DNA of 64,000 bases from Archivesica marissinica. Lineage: Eukaryota > Mollusca > Bivalvia > Venerida > Vesicomyidae. The stretch is from positions 10,099,384 to 10,163,383 of the forward strand of contig CM026403.1 in NCBI GenBank assembly GCA_014843695.1, in the 5' to 3' direction. The first letter of the stretch is position 1; the number at the start of each line of letters is the position of its first letter. Of this stretch, positions 36,801 to 45,318 are shown one piece after another. The position numbers and the translations under genes are program-made. The notes beneath the pieces were generated by a model. The model did not search any database. It saw nothing but the letters and a program-made list of their open reading frames with translations, and had not been told where the DNA came from.

Positions 36801-38560
36801 TAAGCCAAGGTGCAAATATCCTGAAAGTACACAAAATACATCAATAAAACCGGCCACAGGTAAGCCAAGGTGCACATATCCTGAAATGAGGTAAGGATGG
36901 TAGCAATGCGGGTTGACAGTTCTTTCAATACTCTCCGATTGACACTATCTTGACCTTCAGATTTGTGAGAATCCAGAGAACTTGTGTGTCTTTGGTGTAA
37001 ACTGACTGGGACTGAGAGTTGAGGATGTGGGTCTAAATGGAAACTGAGAGATGAGGATGTGGGTTTGAATGGGAACTGAGAGATGAGGATGTGGGTTTAA
37101 ATAGAAACTGAGAGATGAGGATGTGGGTCTGAATCTAGGGCCAACAGCTAACGACCTTGACTCCCAAGTCTGTCATCTTATGTTTAATGATGGTCCATGT
37201 ATGGCCAATCAGTGTGCGTGAGCTTCTTCTATTATATAGTATAATGATACTATAGATGGAACAGATGGAACAGGCTTCAGAACGTTGGACCAATTTTAGT
37301 TTATAGATAAGTTCTTTCTGCCAGGCATTTCAGGCTTCAACTTCATACTGTCGAACAATCAGTTATGATTGGCAGGTGCAGTCTATGTATGTTCCTTTAA
37401 AGTCAAACCCCTCGCAGGGACTTTTCCTGGGCAGGCTTAGCCGACCTAAGCGATTAACCAGTACTAAGCAATTTGTGTGAGGTGCCTTGCTCAATGACAC
37501 TACATACGTGTCCTGACCGAGTATCGAACCCAGGACCGTTCGATTCCAAATCCGACGCTCTACCACTGGACCACGGACGCCAACAGTTAGTTAATCTAAA
37601 ATGTTACGTGTAAGTTAAAAAGATGATTTAGTTAAAAGCAGACAGTACAAGGATTAGAGAGTCGGCAGACTGGGACTCGTCTGTATATATGTCGGTAGAC
37701 TGTTCCATATTTTACGCTGTTGGTTCCATAGCCTGATTGTTCTTGGGAAAAATGAGTTGAAATGGTATTCGGGACTGTGTGATTAGATAGTTACGGTTTC
37801 TTGTGGGTGTAAGGTGGAGGGTTTCTTTTCCTATGGATTCTTAATATTTCACATTTATCAGGGTTGATTTCCGTTGACCATTCCTTTTCCCAATATTCTA
37901 AGAGGTGTAGGTCATGTTGTAGAGCTTCTGCTGAGGACTGGTATTTGATGGTGAGGTAGACGATGGTGAGGTAGACGATGGTGAGGTAGACGATGGTGAG
38001 GTAGATGGTGAGGTAGACGATGATGAGGTAGACGATGGTGAGGTAGACGATGATGAGGTAGACGATGATGAGGTAGACGATGGTGAGGTAGACGATGATG
38101 AGGTAGACGATGGTAAGGTAGACGATGGTGAGGTAGACGATGATGAGGTAGATGATGGTGAGGTAGACAATGGTGAGGCTGTTGAGCAGTGTGCACTATT
38201 CAACCTGTGGAAGGACGTTTATATCTATAAGTGATGTAAGCAGATTCTTTGATCCGTTTGTTCTTGGTTTTGACATTCCTTTTGATGAAGCAGAGGGTAT
38301 GAGGCAGATATTATTACCTTTTGATGTGCTATTATATACGGGGTTTTTCTTGAAAATGGCGACGTATAGGTATTTGGAATGTCATATTGTATTATGAATT
38401 TATCAGGTTAATGTTTCTTTTCCTGCGAATTCTTAGTTCACATTATTAGGGTGGGAATTCCATGAACTATGTCAGTCAATGCCATTGGCTACAGGGACCA
38501 TGTCTAAATAGATTACTTACCAATTATATTTGGAACATAAAGTAATATTTCATTGCCCAT
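18813..38560 (-). CDS. CDP-alcohol phosphatidyltransferase, PI-synthase type, 7 exons
   Basis: Joined CDS (minus): 38560-38521, 36280-36185, 35345-35290, 32312-32256, 28024-27904, 26639-26470, 18875-18813. This is 603 nt, 200 residues plus TGA. All introns are GT-AG and every junction phase matches. The N-terminus has YVPNIIGYVR, as in phosphatidylinositol synthases (F-VPNLIGYAR). The full family signature is present: D45-x2-D48-G49-x2-A52-R53-x8-G62-x3-D66-x3-D70, which binds the metal and the CDP-alcohol. Several hydrophobic segments follow, for example around residues 125-145 and 160-178. The length is close to the ~213 residues of animal PI synthase. The expected role is an integral ER membrane enzyme joining a CDP-activated lipid to an alcohol head group. 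LNQ near the signature favours inositol, but substrate is inference. Introns are mostly satellites. Confidence 0.85.
18951..19440. repeat. 24-bp minisatellite in intron 6
   Basis: About 20 copies of a 24-bp unit (tactatgtactagttagtgtg plus taa), with g/a variation in the tgtg/tatg position. It abuts the 21-bp array directly. Confidence 0.96.
19443..26190. repeat. 6.7-kb 21-bp satellite in intron 6
   Basis: More than 300 copies of a 21-bp unit, ttgRataacttccactatcc plus a, where R (g or a) is almost the only variable base. Blocks are separated by a junction form, ctatcccactatcc, about every 50-900 bp. Order of g and a units is shared between blocks, for example the ~895-bp segment repeated at 23.9-24.5 and 24.8-25.3 kb. 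Many frames on both strands are open (MDSGSYP-type, NFHYPLD-type), but these are translated repeat inside an intron. Confidence 0.98.
26191..26365 (-). mobile_element. SINE-C copy 1
   Basis: On the minus strand the tRNA-like head has box A tggtccagtgg and box B gggttcgatgc. The body follows with cattgagcaaggcacctcac and cagtactggttaatcgctta. It abuts the 21-bp satellite, which ends at the SINE's 3' side. Confidence 0.88.
26470..26639 (-). CDS. Exon 6
   Basis: 170 nt, acceptor acatttcag|gt, donor cagag|gtaatt, ending in phase 0. It encodes two hydrophobic segments (TPIGTYAITGIFVLPLWIYG and QYSLLVFLIGGRLLAL), matching the last transmembrane helices of the family. Confidence 0.82.
26752..27010 (-). 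mobile_element. SINE-D copy 1, in intron 5
   Basis: Minus-strand tRNA-like head with box A (tggtcgagagg-like) and box B gggttcgaggcccg. The body contains gaaactgccaactttt and tggttaaccgttggagcc in complement orientation. It lies about 110 bp upstream of exon 6. Open frames over it (26656-26937) are artefacts. Confidence 0.87.
27060..27253. mobile_element. TA-flanked MITE, CAGT-type termini, copy 1
   Basis: A 194-bp element with perfect terminal repeats tacagtcaaacctgt and acaggtttgactgta, flanked by TA. The interior has repeated aaaggccacc and aaatggcctttg-like segments. TA targets and CAGT ends are typical of Tc1/mariner-derived MITEs. Confidence 0.88.
27383..27843 (-). mobile_element. SINE-A interrupted by a TTAA MITE
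   Basis: SINE-A (minus) flanked by aggtgaactggtta (27369-27382) and aggtgaactagtta (27844-27857), a 14-bp duplication with one mismatch. The body is split at its natural TTAA by the element at 27436-27676. Confidence 0.9.
27436..27676. mobile_element. TTAA MITE nested in SINE-A (family T2)
   Basis: A 241-bp element with perfect 22-bp terminal inverted repeats starting ttaacccatttcattctgg, duplicating the TTAA of the SINE tail (tatattaatcact). It contains two consecutive hairpins, each with catagatcc/ggatctatg-type arms. No coding capacity. Its ends differ in sequence from family T1 but share the ttaaccc/gggttaa termini. Confidence 0.93.
27904..28024 (-). CDS. Exon 5
   Basis: 121 nt, acceptor gatattttgcag|tgg, donor aacg|gtgtgt (phase 1). 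It begins WGYFVMMVEWLTF, a hydrophobic segment, followed by the polar stretch CTHSRGSAWKIADDEF. Reading past the donor reaches a stop at 27872, which can look like a terminal exon. The exact phase match to exon 6 argues against that. Confidence 0.78.
28025..28434. other. Intron 4 unique sequence
   Basis: About 400 bp between exon 5 and the next MITE with no further exon or repeat recognised. Confidence 0.5.
28435..28636. mobile_element. TA-flanked MITE (tacagtctaca termini)
   Basis: A 202-bp element with inverted ends tacagtctacaaccgttat and ataacggatgtagactgta, followed inwards by gttatgtcgaattc on one side and gaattcgacataac on the other. TA is present at both ends. It is non-coding. Confidence 0.82.
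28637..28830 (+). mobile_element. Divergent SINE-A-like element
   Basis: The head has tggtgtaatttg (box A-like) and gagtttgagcccc (box B-like). The body retains atggcgatggattccaccag and the tail cttgcttcgcaatcaag. It begins exactly where the neighbouring MITE ends. Confidence 0.7.
29026..32255. repeat. 63-66-bp array grown from the exon 4 donor
   Basis: About 50 units. On the minus strand each unit is cagtagaggtgccctgtgg, then tgcctcatctcaaag|gttagt, then aatctacagttcttgg and (t)aaggcag. The first part equals the last ~36 nt of exon 4 (32256-32312) and the rest equals the start of intron 4, so each unit carries a copy of the exon 4 5' splice site. Unit lengths are 63, 65 and 66 bp. A ~1.5-kb higher-order segment is present twice, with shared markers at 30101/31630 and 30271/31800. 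Open frames of the KVSNLQFL kind are repeat translations. Confidence 0.95.
32256..32312 (-). CDS. Exon 4 (D-x3-D catalytic motif)
   Basis: 57 nt, phase 0 at both ends, acceptor attattacag|ttt, donor aaag|gttagt. It encodes FDVLIDLISRGALWCFISK, which places the last two aspartates of the signature at the expected distance from exon 3. Its 3' half and donor are the seed of the adjoining 63-66-bp array. Confidence 0.88.
32313..32737. other. Intron 3 unique sequence
   Basis: About 425 bp between exon 4 and the 58-bp array. It holds a short open frame discussed under rejected items, and nothing else was recognised. Confidence 0.5.
32738..35215. repeat. 58/55-bp minisatellite in intron 3
   Basis: About 43 copies of a 58-bp unit (atgtatgcatggacgatgg, atacagcagacacgtcac, aatagttctcactttgtgtt). 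A 55-bp form has lost gca from cagcagac. It ends about 70 bp beyond the exon 3 donor but shows no similarity to exons 3 or 4. Confidence 0.97.
35290..35345 (-). CDS. Exon 3 (DG-x2-AR catalytic motif)
   Basis: 56 nt, acceptor atttcag|gt, donor tgg|gtgagt. It encodes LDGILARKLNQTSAFGAW, containing D-G-x2-A-R-x8-G. A SINE-A copy begins immediately upstream in the gene's direction and duplicated the acceptor. Confidence 0.9.
35354..35574 (-). mobile_element. SINE-A inserted at the exon 3 acceptor
   Basis: Complete SINE-A on the minus strand, with box A tagtgtagtgg and box B-like gagttcgaaccc. Target duplication is aaacctgaaata (35342-35353) and aaacctgatata (35575-35586). The left copy contains the exon 3 3' splice site and the first bases of the exon. 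Confidence 0.93.
35675..36095. repeat. CT-rich low-complexity repeat in intron 2
   Basis: Irregular ctatattctcccctctctct units of about 18-20 bp. Open frames on both strands are compositional. Strand asymmetry puts polypurine in the transcript. Confidence 0.95.
36185..36280 (-). CDS. Exon 2 (minimal form)
   Basis: 96 nt from acceptor ctttcag|ga to donor g|gtttgt. It encodes the rest of the first hydrophobic segment and ends ...SVALD, supplying the first aspartate of the signature. The first ~32 nt and the acceptor itself are repeated ten more times upstream (36284-36885). The proximal acceptor is the minimal choice. The far acceptor at 36881 has the best polypyrimidine tract, and using it would extend the exon in frame by 600 nt. 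Confidence 0.8.
36284..36885. repeat. 60-bp array grown from the exon 2 acceptor
   Basis: Ten exact-length 60-bp units. On the minus strand each is ctttcag|gatatgtgcacc, then ttggcttacctgtggccag, then ttttattgatgtattttgtg. The first ~32 nt after the ag match the start of exon 2. Candidate acceptors recur at 36281, 36341 and every 60 bp to 36881. The whole array is open in the frame of exon 2, encoding a 20-residue hydrophobic repeat (GYVHLGLPVASFIDVFCVLS). Confidence 0.95.
37015..37137. repeat. 32-bp repeat, 4 copies
   Basis: Four units of aaactgagagatgaggatg plus tgggtttgaatgg in intron 1. Confidence 0.88.
37399..37582 (-). mobile_element. SINE-C copy 2, in intron 1
   Basis: Same family as 26191-26365, here with the 3' tail agtcaaacccctcgcaggga. 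The head on the minus strand has tggtccagtgg and gggttcgatactcgg. Confidence 0.88.
37945..38175. repeat. 15-bp minisatellite (gatggtgaggtagac)
   Basis: About 15 copies of gatggtgaggtagac with gatgatgag variants, in intron 1. The minus-strand Ser/Thr/Pro- and His/Leu/Pro-rich frames across it are repeat translations. The flank 38176-38520 is unique intron sequence with no recognised feature. Confidence 0.95.
38521..38560 (-). CDS. Exon 1 (start codon)
   Basis: 40 nt: ATG and 13 codons ending in a single G (phase 1) at the donor g|gtaagt. It encodes MGNEILLYVPNIIG with the first base of the last codon. The VPN-IGY motif at the cytosolic start of the first membrane helix is typical of PI synthases. 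The reading frame stays open upstream, so the start is chosen by family length. Confidence 0.75.
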
Positions 38561-38584
38561 AATTGCATAACTCCCCCGTTTGAT

Positions 38585-38592
38585 TATTTATA
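38585..38592 (-). promoter_or_regulatory. TATA-like box near the exon 1 start
   Basis: TATAAATA on the minus strand 25-32 nt before the exon 1 ATG. This would leave almost no 5' UTR if it were the true TATA box, so it may be chance. Confidence 0.2.
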
Positions 38593-38598
38593 TTTCAG

Positions 38599-38611
38599 TG
38601 ACCTTTGACCT
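38599..38611 (-). promoter_or_regulatory. Perfect DR1 nuclear-receptor element
   Basis: AGGTCAAAGGTCA on the minus strand about 40 bp upstream of the exon 1 ATG: two perfect AGGTCA half-sites with one spacer base. This is the type bound by RXR heterodimers and HNF4. A related tgtcaaaggtgg lies just upstream. Position near the start of a lipid-synthesis gene makes a regulatory role plausible. Confidence 0.45.
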
Positions 38612-38978
38612 CCCACCTTTGACATCCACAAAACCTAAGATTGTTATCTCCCTTTAATGTTCTTTAGTGGATGCATTTCCCCCACGATAATTTTGTGATT
38701 TTGCACGGGTTTTGTTATACAAACAAGTGAGTTTGGACAGATCAACTTATACTTTAATATTTCGAGAGATGTGAGTGGTTGTCAGTGAAATTGAAGTTTG
38801 TTCTGTGGCATTTATATCCATTTGTCATATGTTTTCGTGACATGATTTTATTTGTTAAGCCTTCACTTAAGGTCAGTATCTATGACTATATTTTGTTATA
38901 GTCCACTTATTTAGACTTGAAAAATGTGACATTTTGCTATCAAAGCTCGAAATAACATATCGAATTCGAAAAAAAATA

Positions 38979-40490
38979 TATACCGAGTCAAAAAAGAAAC
39001 AATACCAAACTAAAAATGACGTAAAACGGATAAAACCATAGAAAGGTTTAATATATTATTACGTATCAGTACCGGGTATCGTATTGCAATGTCAGCCAAC
39101 CATAAACACAGGTAAATAAACACCCGATAATCCTGGAACGCCGAATTTCCGATTTGCACATGCTCCTCAACAAAGACAACTTCCTGCACATGTACAAATC
39201 GGAAAACCGGTTTATTGTACTGGTATTGCATTATCATCGAGGAAAAACACCTTACATACCCATTGTTACCTCTAACAAAATGCCTAGGCTAAACCGCAAT
39301 CAGAGAATGCGTGCCATTGGCATGATTGACGGCGGTTTACGTCAGCGTGACGTCGCAAATCAAGGGGGGGGTACGCGGATCACGATAACACATCTACTTT
39401 GACATTATCGAACACATAGATCGGTGGACGACCGTCCAAGATCTGGTCGACCACGTGTGACGACGCGTGAACAGGACCGTCACATTCGGACGTCACATTT
39501 ACGTGACCAGTTCCTACCTGCTACGCACACAGCTGCCGTTACTCCTGGGATGACCAACAATCGCATCAGTGCACAAACAGTCAGGAACTGGCTCGATGAA
39601 CGTGGCATTCGTGCCTATCGGCCATACGTTGGACCCATCCTGACACGACGTCACCGTGACGTACGGCGGGAATGGACGACGGAACGTGCTCGCTGGACTC
39701 GGTTACAGTGGAATTCGGTGATGTTTAGCGATGAATCGCGGTTCTGTTTGCGTCAAGCGGATGGCAGAGAGCGGGTATATCGCAGACGCGGTGAACGTTA
39801 CGCCGACGCATGTGTACGTCGGGTCGATCTGTTCGGGGGCGTAAGCGTTATGGCGTGGGGCGGTATCACCTTCGGCAGTCGCACTGAACTGTTAGTGGTG
39901 GACGGGAACCTAAACGCCCAGCGGTACTGTGATGAGATCCTTGCACCAGTTGTTGTGCCGTTCTTTAACGCCAACAGAAACGTCACACTGTTCCAACAGG
40001 ACAACGCCAGGTGTCATACTGCTCGGATTTCCACTACATTATTGGAGCAGAACAATATTGAAACCCTGCCGTGGCCTGCTTTGTCACCAGACTTGTCATC
40101 CATAGAACATTTGTGGGATACGTTAGACCGCCACGTCAGCCGGTAACGTTAAACCAACTGAGGGATGTTTTGCGTCAGGAGTGGACAAATATTGACCAGC
40201 AAGAGATTCAGACACTCTTCCGTTCGATGCGACGGCGGTGCATTGCAGTGAGAGACGCAAATGGTGCCCATACTCGGTATTGACGTCTGTGTGAAAACTC
40301 CATTAGACCCCTGTCCGACGAATTACGTCATCACGCAGCAGACAGTTTCGGAGGCTCATTATGCTGTATGTGCTCCTCTTTCAAACATGTTGGACTATCA
40401 TCTTATGAATTTTCAAAGAATTTTCTTAATAAATGTTGAAATTATAGACACATAAACACCAGGTATCGTTTCTTTTTTGACTCAGTATAT
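38979..40490 (+). mobile_element. Tc1-like DNA transposon, decayed
   Basis: About 1.5 kb. Terminal inverted repeats of about 28 bp match except at two positions (left end gagtcaaaaaagaaacaata at 38985; right end cgtttcttttttgactc to 40483), with TA/AT-rich flanks. It contains a DD34E transposase reading frame broken by two frameshifts. Confidence 0.92.
39280..40283 (+). pseudogene. Tc1-family transposase pseudogene
   Basis: Three collinear segments in different frames: 39280 to about 39370 (MPRLNRNQRMRAIGMI..., helix-turn-helix start), 39424-40143 (DDRPRSGRPRVTT linker and catalytic core) and about 40140-40283 (C-terminal RRRCIAVRDANGAHTRY). The catalytic triad is visible: D in MFSDESRF, D in FQQDNARCHTA, E in SIEHLWD. 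There are 34 residues between the last two, the DD34E spacing of Tc1. The first break lies at a run of eight G at about 39364-39371 and the second just after LDRHVSR near 40141. The element is therefore not autonomous, though the core is intact enough to suggest recent activity. Confidence 0.9.
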
Positions 40491-41545
40491 ATAGAGGTCT
40501 TATATATAGGACTATATTTCGTTACTGCCTCTATCGTTTACGACAATGACTTGAAAAATGTGACATTTTACTATCCAAGCATTTTTCAAAGTCTAAACGC
40601 TAAACCTCAATTACGCGTACCATATTTTATATTCTAAAAAGTCATTTTTTATAAATTAAAATTGTTAACAAGATCAACACACATACCGTTGTTTGAATTC
40701 TGCACAGTCTATTACGTCTTTTGACACAATAGTATACATGATATCAACGTTTAAATTTCATGGCAGAGTTTCGCCATTCCAAATCGGCCATTTTGAATAT
40801 TAGATTATTGCGAAAAACAAAAATAGAGGTCGAAATAGTCAAAAATGTTTACAAGATTTATCTCCGTGCCATTACGGTGAACCAAATAAGATACGTTTAA
40901 TATCCAATTGTTCATATGCATGAAATGTACTTAGAAATAATAAATCATTCGGATTTCTTTTGTGAAGACTGCGCAGAAAAAATGGGAGAATTTCACCTGT
41001 CGACTTCAAACAGCTAAATGACATGCACATCGGTAATACAATATATTTTTAACGTTCTTAATATCTATATTTAGGATTATTCTTAACATCAATGTACACA
41101 TTTATAACAGTTCATCTGTTCATGTCCGAAAAGCTTCAAAATATTGGTCAGAAAATCCCGCCATCGGATCAGGGCGGAAAGTGCTATGCGAAAATGAGCT
41201 TTAACGATAAGACCTCGAAATAACAGGAAAAAATAGGCCTTATTTATAGGACTAGCACTGCTATTGAATTGACCATAGCCTAGGCCTCCATTATAACATC
41301 AGACATTCAGTCCCATTATATTTTCCCCAAAAATAGATTGCCACAAAAAATGTTTGTTTCAACAGACTTGATTTGAAAACGGACTCATTGACATATCATG
41401 CTACCCATAGAGCTCGCCTTTCTATCTATCTTCCTCTAATGTCAAACCCCTCGCGGGTCGAAAGATTCGTGAAATGAGTTTCACCTCTATACCCTATCAA
41501 TGACAAATGATAAATGGTGATGTATAAGAAAGTTGCCAGGCACTT
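40491..41545. other. Unique A/T-rich region, no gene recognised
   Basis: No exon-like open frame with splice sites was found. It holds the right-hand copy of a ~25-bp motif also found left of the transposon (see findings) and a short SINE-C tail-like piece (gtcaaacccctcgcggg) near 41441. Confidence 0.5.
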
Positions 41546-41640
41546 AAGGAGGTTGGAGAGTTGAGGAGGTTGGAGAGTTGGAGGTTGGAGAGTTAAGGAG
41601 GTTGGAGAGTTGAGGAGGTTGGAGAGTTGAGTACTGGTTC
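41546..41640. repeat. 17-bp repeat (aggaggttggagagttg)
   Basis: About five copies, some missing a few bases. One further copy with flanking gtacttgttcttaccc occurs at about 41780-41810, indicating a ~200-bp local duplication. 41811-42042 is unique with nothing recognised. Confidence 0.85.
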
Positions 41641-42042
41641 TTACCTAGTCCTATATATATGAGACAACTGAGAGAACCGCTGTGGCCTATATCGCCTTTC
41701 ACCGCTATCATCAGGACTGCAGTATGCTCCCTATCAGTGATTAATGATGATATGTGAGAATGGTGTCAATCCCTTAAAGAGGTTGGAGAGTTGAGTACTT
41801 GTTCTTACCCAGGAAATGCAGATGGTCTACTCTCCGCCACAACATTCTTTTTTTATATATTTATTTTATTTTTAAAAAACACTTTCAGTCAATTGTTTCG
41901 TTAAGAAAATTGGTCCAATATTCTGAAGCCCATTCCATCTCGGTACAGGTAAATACATCTGTTAACGATAACAATATTTTAATGATTACAACTACATCAT
42001 GCAATATTGTATCATTATACTATATAATAGAAGCTTTTTTGA

Positions 42043-42337
42043 AAACTTTATTTTACAACGATTGCGAAGCAAGTTTTAGCAACTTATATTAATCACTCTC
42101 ATTGGCGCGGATGAAAGCGTAAATGTGGTCATTCGTGTGGGAGGAAACCGGAGTACCCGGAGAAAACCCACCTGTCCGATCTGGTGACCATCATACCATC
42201 TCACATCCTTCCCGGTCCGAGGATCGAACCCGGGTTGCATTGGTGTGAAGCGAGCGCGCACACACATTTACGCGCCAATGAGAGTGATTAATACAAGTTG
42301 TTAAAACTTGCTTCGCAATCGTTATAAAATAAAGTTT
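42043..42337. mobile_element. SINE-B with a foldback second tail
   Basis: A minus-strand SINE-B (42043 to about 42252; head box B gggttcgatcctcgg in complement) is followed by a second copy of its 3' 67 bp in the opposite orientation (42271-42337). The arms 42043-42109 and 42271-42337 form an inverted repeat. Confidence 0.85.
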
Positions 42338-42612
42338 AAACTTTAAAATATTCCAATTTGCAGCTGATGTATTATAATTTATGGTTTTTTTTATTTCACT
42401 TTCACTATTGTCGACAAAATCTGCTCAGCCAATTGCTCAACGATCAAGCTCGTTATTCATTTCAAATTTGGCCGAAATGCTTACGCATAGATCTATGTAT
42501 TATAATTAATCGTATTTGGTTGTCCTTTAGTATTATTTATTTTAGAAATATGATTGCTATGCTCACAAAACTAATTAAAATATCACCGTAAAATGTTTCT
42601 TGTTTATGTGAG
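42338..42612. other. A/T-rich spacer
   Basis: Nothing recognised. The 77-codon frame at 42358-42591 has no splice context or known domain. Confidence 0.5.
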
Positions 42613-42710
42613 TACAGTAACACGTCTTTAGCAGCCAGTGAAGGGATTTAGTTATTTAGCTAAGCAGCCGTGATTTCCTTGGCTGGCTGCTTAAGACAGG
42701 TTTGACTGTA
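42613..42710. mobile_element. Short TA-flanked MITE, copy 2
   Basis: 98 bp. The right end acaggtttgactgta matches copy 1 exactly; the left end tacagtaacacgtc is degraded. The interior has agcagcc and ggctggctgctta in opposite orientation, a near-hairpin. Confidence 0.75.
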
Positions 42711-42805
42711 CTACCAACATAAATGCCTAGTTTTGTACTTCCCCTTGTGAACAATCATATAAGAAATTATTACTGTAACTAAGTGCACAAATGCACTGAT
42801 TTTGG

Positions 42806-45318
42806 TTGATGGCAAACCTCATCGATTGCAATTATAACAACCCTTATTGATTGCAATTGTAACCAACCTTATTGATTGCAATTGTAGAAAACCTCATTGA
42901 TTGCAATTGTCACAAACCTCATCGATTGCAATTGTAGCAACCCTTATTGATTGCAATTGTAACCAACCTCATTGATTGCAATTATAACCAACCTCATCGA
43001 TTGCAATTGTAGCAACCCTTATTGGTTGCAATTTTAACAAACCTCATTGATTGCAATTGTAGCAACCCTTATTGATTGCAATTGTAACAAACCTCATTGA
43101 TTGCAGTTGTGACAAACCTCATTGATTGCAGTTGTGACAAACCTCATTGATTGCAATTGTAACAAACCTTATTGATTGCAATTGTAACAAACCTTAATGA
43201 TTGTCATAGTAACTAACACACCTTAATGATTGCCATAGCAACAAACCTTAATGATGGCCATAGTAACAAACTTTAATGATTGCCATAGTAACACACCTAA
43301 ATGATTGCCATAATAACAAACCTTAATGATAGCCATAGTAACAAACCTTAATGATGGCCATAGTAACAGACCTAAATGATTGCCATAGTAACAAACCTAA
43401 ATGATTGCTATAGTAACACACCTAAATGATTGCCATAGTAACACACCTAAATGAGTGCCATAGTGACAAACCTAAATGATTGCCATAGCAACACACCTAA
43501 ATGATAGCCATAGTAACAAACCTAAATGATTGCCATAGTAACACACCTAAATGATTGCCATAGTAACACACCTAAATGATTGCCATAGTAACACACCTAA
43601 ATGATTGCCATAGTAACAAACCTTAATGATGACCATAGTAACACACCTAAATGATTGCCATAGTAACAGACCTAAATGATTGTCATAGTAACAAACCTAA
43701 ATGATTGCAATAGTAACAAACCTAAATGATTGCCATAGTAACAAACCTTAATGATGACCATAGCAACACACCTTAATGATTGCCATAGCAACAAACCTTA
43801 ATGATGGCCATAGTAACAAACCTTAATGATTGCCATAGTAACTAACACACCTTAATGATTGCCATAGTAACTAACACACCTAAATTGCCATATCAACAGA
43901 CCTTAATGATTGCCATAGTAACACACCTAAATGATTGCCATAGTAACACACCTAAATGATGGCCATAGTAACAAACCCTATTGATTGTCATAGTAACAAA
44001 CCTTAATGATGACCATAGCAACTAACACACCTTAATGATGGCCATAGTAACATACCTTAATGATGGCCATAGTAGCACATCTTAATGATTGCCATAGTAA
44101 CAAACCTTAATAATGGCCATAGTAACAAACCTTAATGATGGCCAAAGTAACACATCTTAATGATTGCCATAGCAACAAACCTTAATGATGGCCATAGTAA
44201 CAAACCTAAATGATTGCCATAGTAACTAACACACCTTAATGATGGCCATAGTAACACACCTTAATGATGGCCATAGTAGCACATCTTAATGATTGCCATA
44301 GTAACAAACCTTAATGATGGCCATAGTAACAAACCTTAATGATGGCCAAAGTAACACATCTTAATGATTGCCATAGCAACAAACCTTAATGATGGCCATA
44401 GTAACAAACCTAAATGATTGCCATAGTAACTAACACACCTTAATGATTTCCATAGCAACACACCTTAATGATTGCCATAGTAACAAACCTAAATGATTGC
44501 CATATTAACACATCTTAATGATTGCCATATTAACAAACATTAATGATTGCCATAGTAACACATCTTAATGATTGCCATATTAACAAACCTTAATGATTGC
44601 CATATTAACAAACCTTAATGATTGCCATAGTAACAAACCTTAATGATTGCCATAGTAACACACCTAAATGATTGCCATAGTAACACACCTAAATGATGGC
44701 CATAGTAACAAACCTTATTGATTGTAATAGTAACAAACCTAAATGATTGCCATAGTTACACCTCTAAATGATTGCCATAGTAACATACCTAAATGAGTGT
44801 TATAGTAACACACCTAAATGATTGCCATAGCAACACACCTAAATGATGGCCATAGTAACAAACCTAAATGATGGCCATAGTAACAAACCTTATTGATTGT
44901 CATAGTAACACACCTTAATGATTGTCATAGTAACAAACCTAAATGATTGCCATAGTAGCAGACCTAAATGATTGCTATAGTAACAAACCTAAATGATGGC
45001 CATATTAACAAACCTTAATGATTGCCATAGTAACAAACCTTAATGATTGCCATAGTAACAGACCTAAATGATTGCCATAGCAACAAACCTAAATGATTGC
45101 CATAGTAACACACCTTAATGATGGCCATAGTAACAAACCTAAATGATTATCTTAGTAACAAACCTTAATGATTGCCATAGCAACTAACACACCTTAATGA
45201 TTGCCATAGCAACAAACCTTAATGATGGCCATAGTAACAGACCTAAATGATTGCCATAGTAACACACATTAAAGATTGTAATGGTAACATAAACAAGCCT
45301 TAATGATTGACATGGTAA
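42806..45318. repeat. 25-bp minisatellite in two sub-families
   Basis: About 100 copies. The first ~390 bp use cattgattgcaattgtaacaa acct; from about 43195 the unit is taatgattgccatagtaaca aacct. A 29-bp form with actaacacac is scattered. The switch between sub-families is abrupt. Confidence 0.96.
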
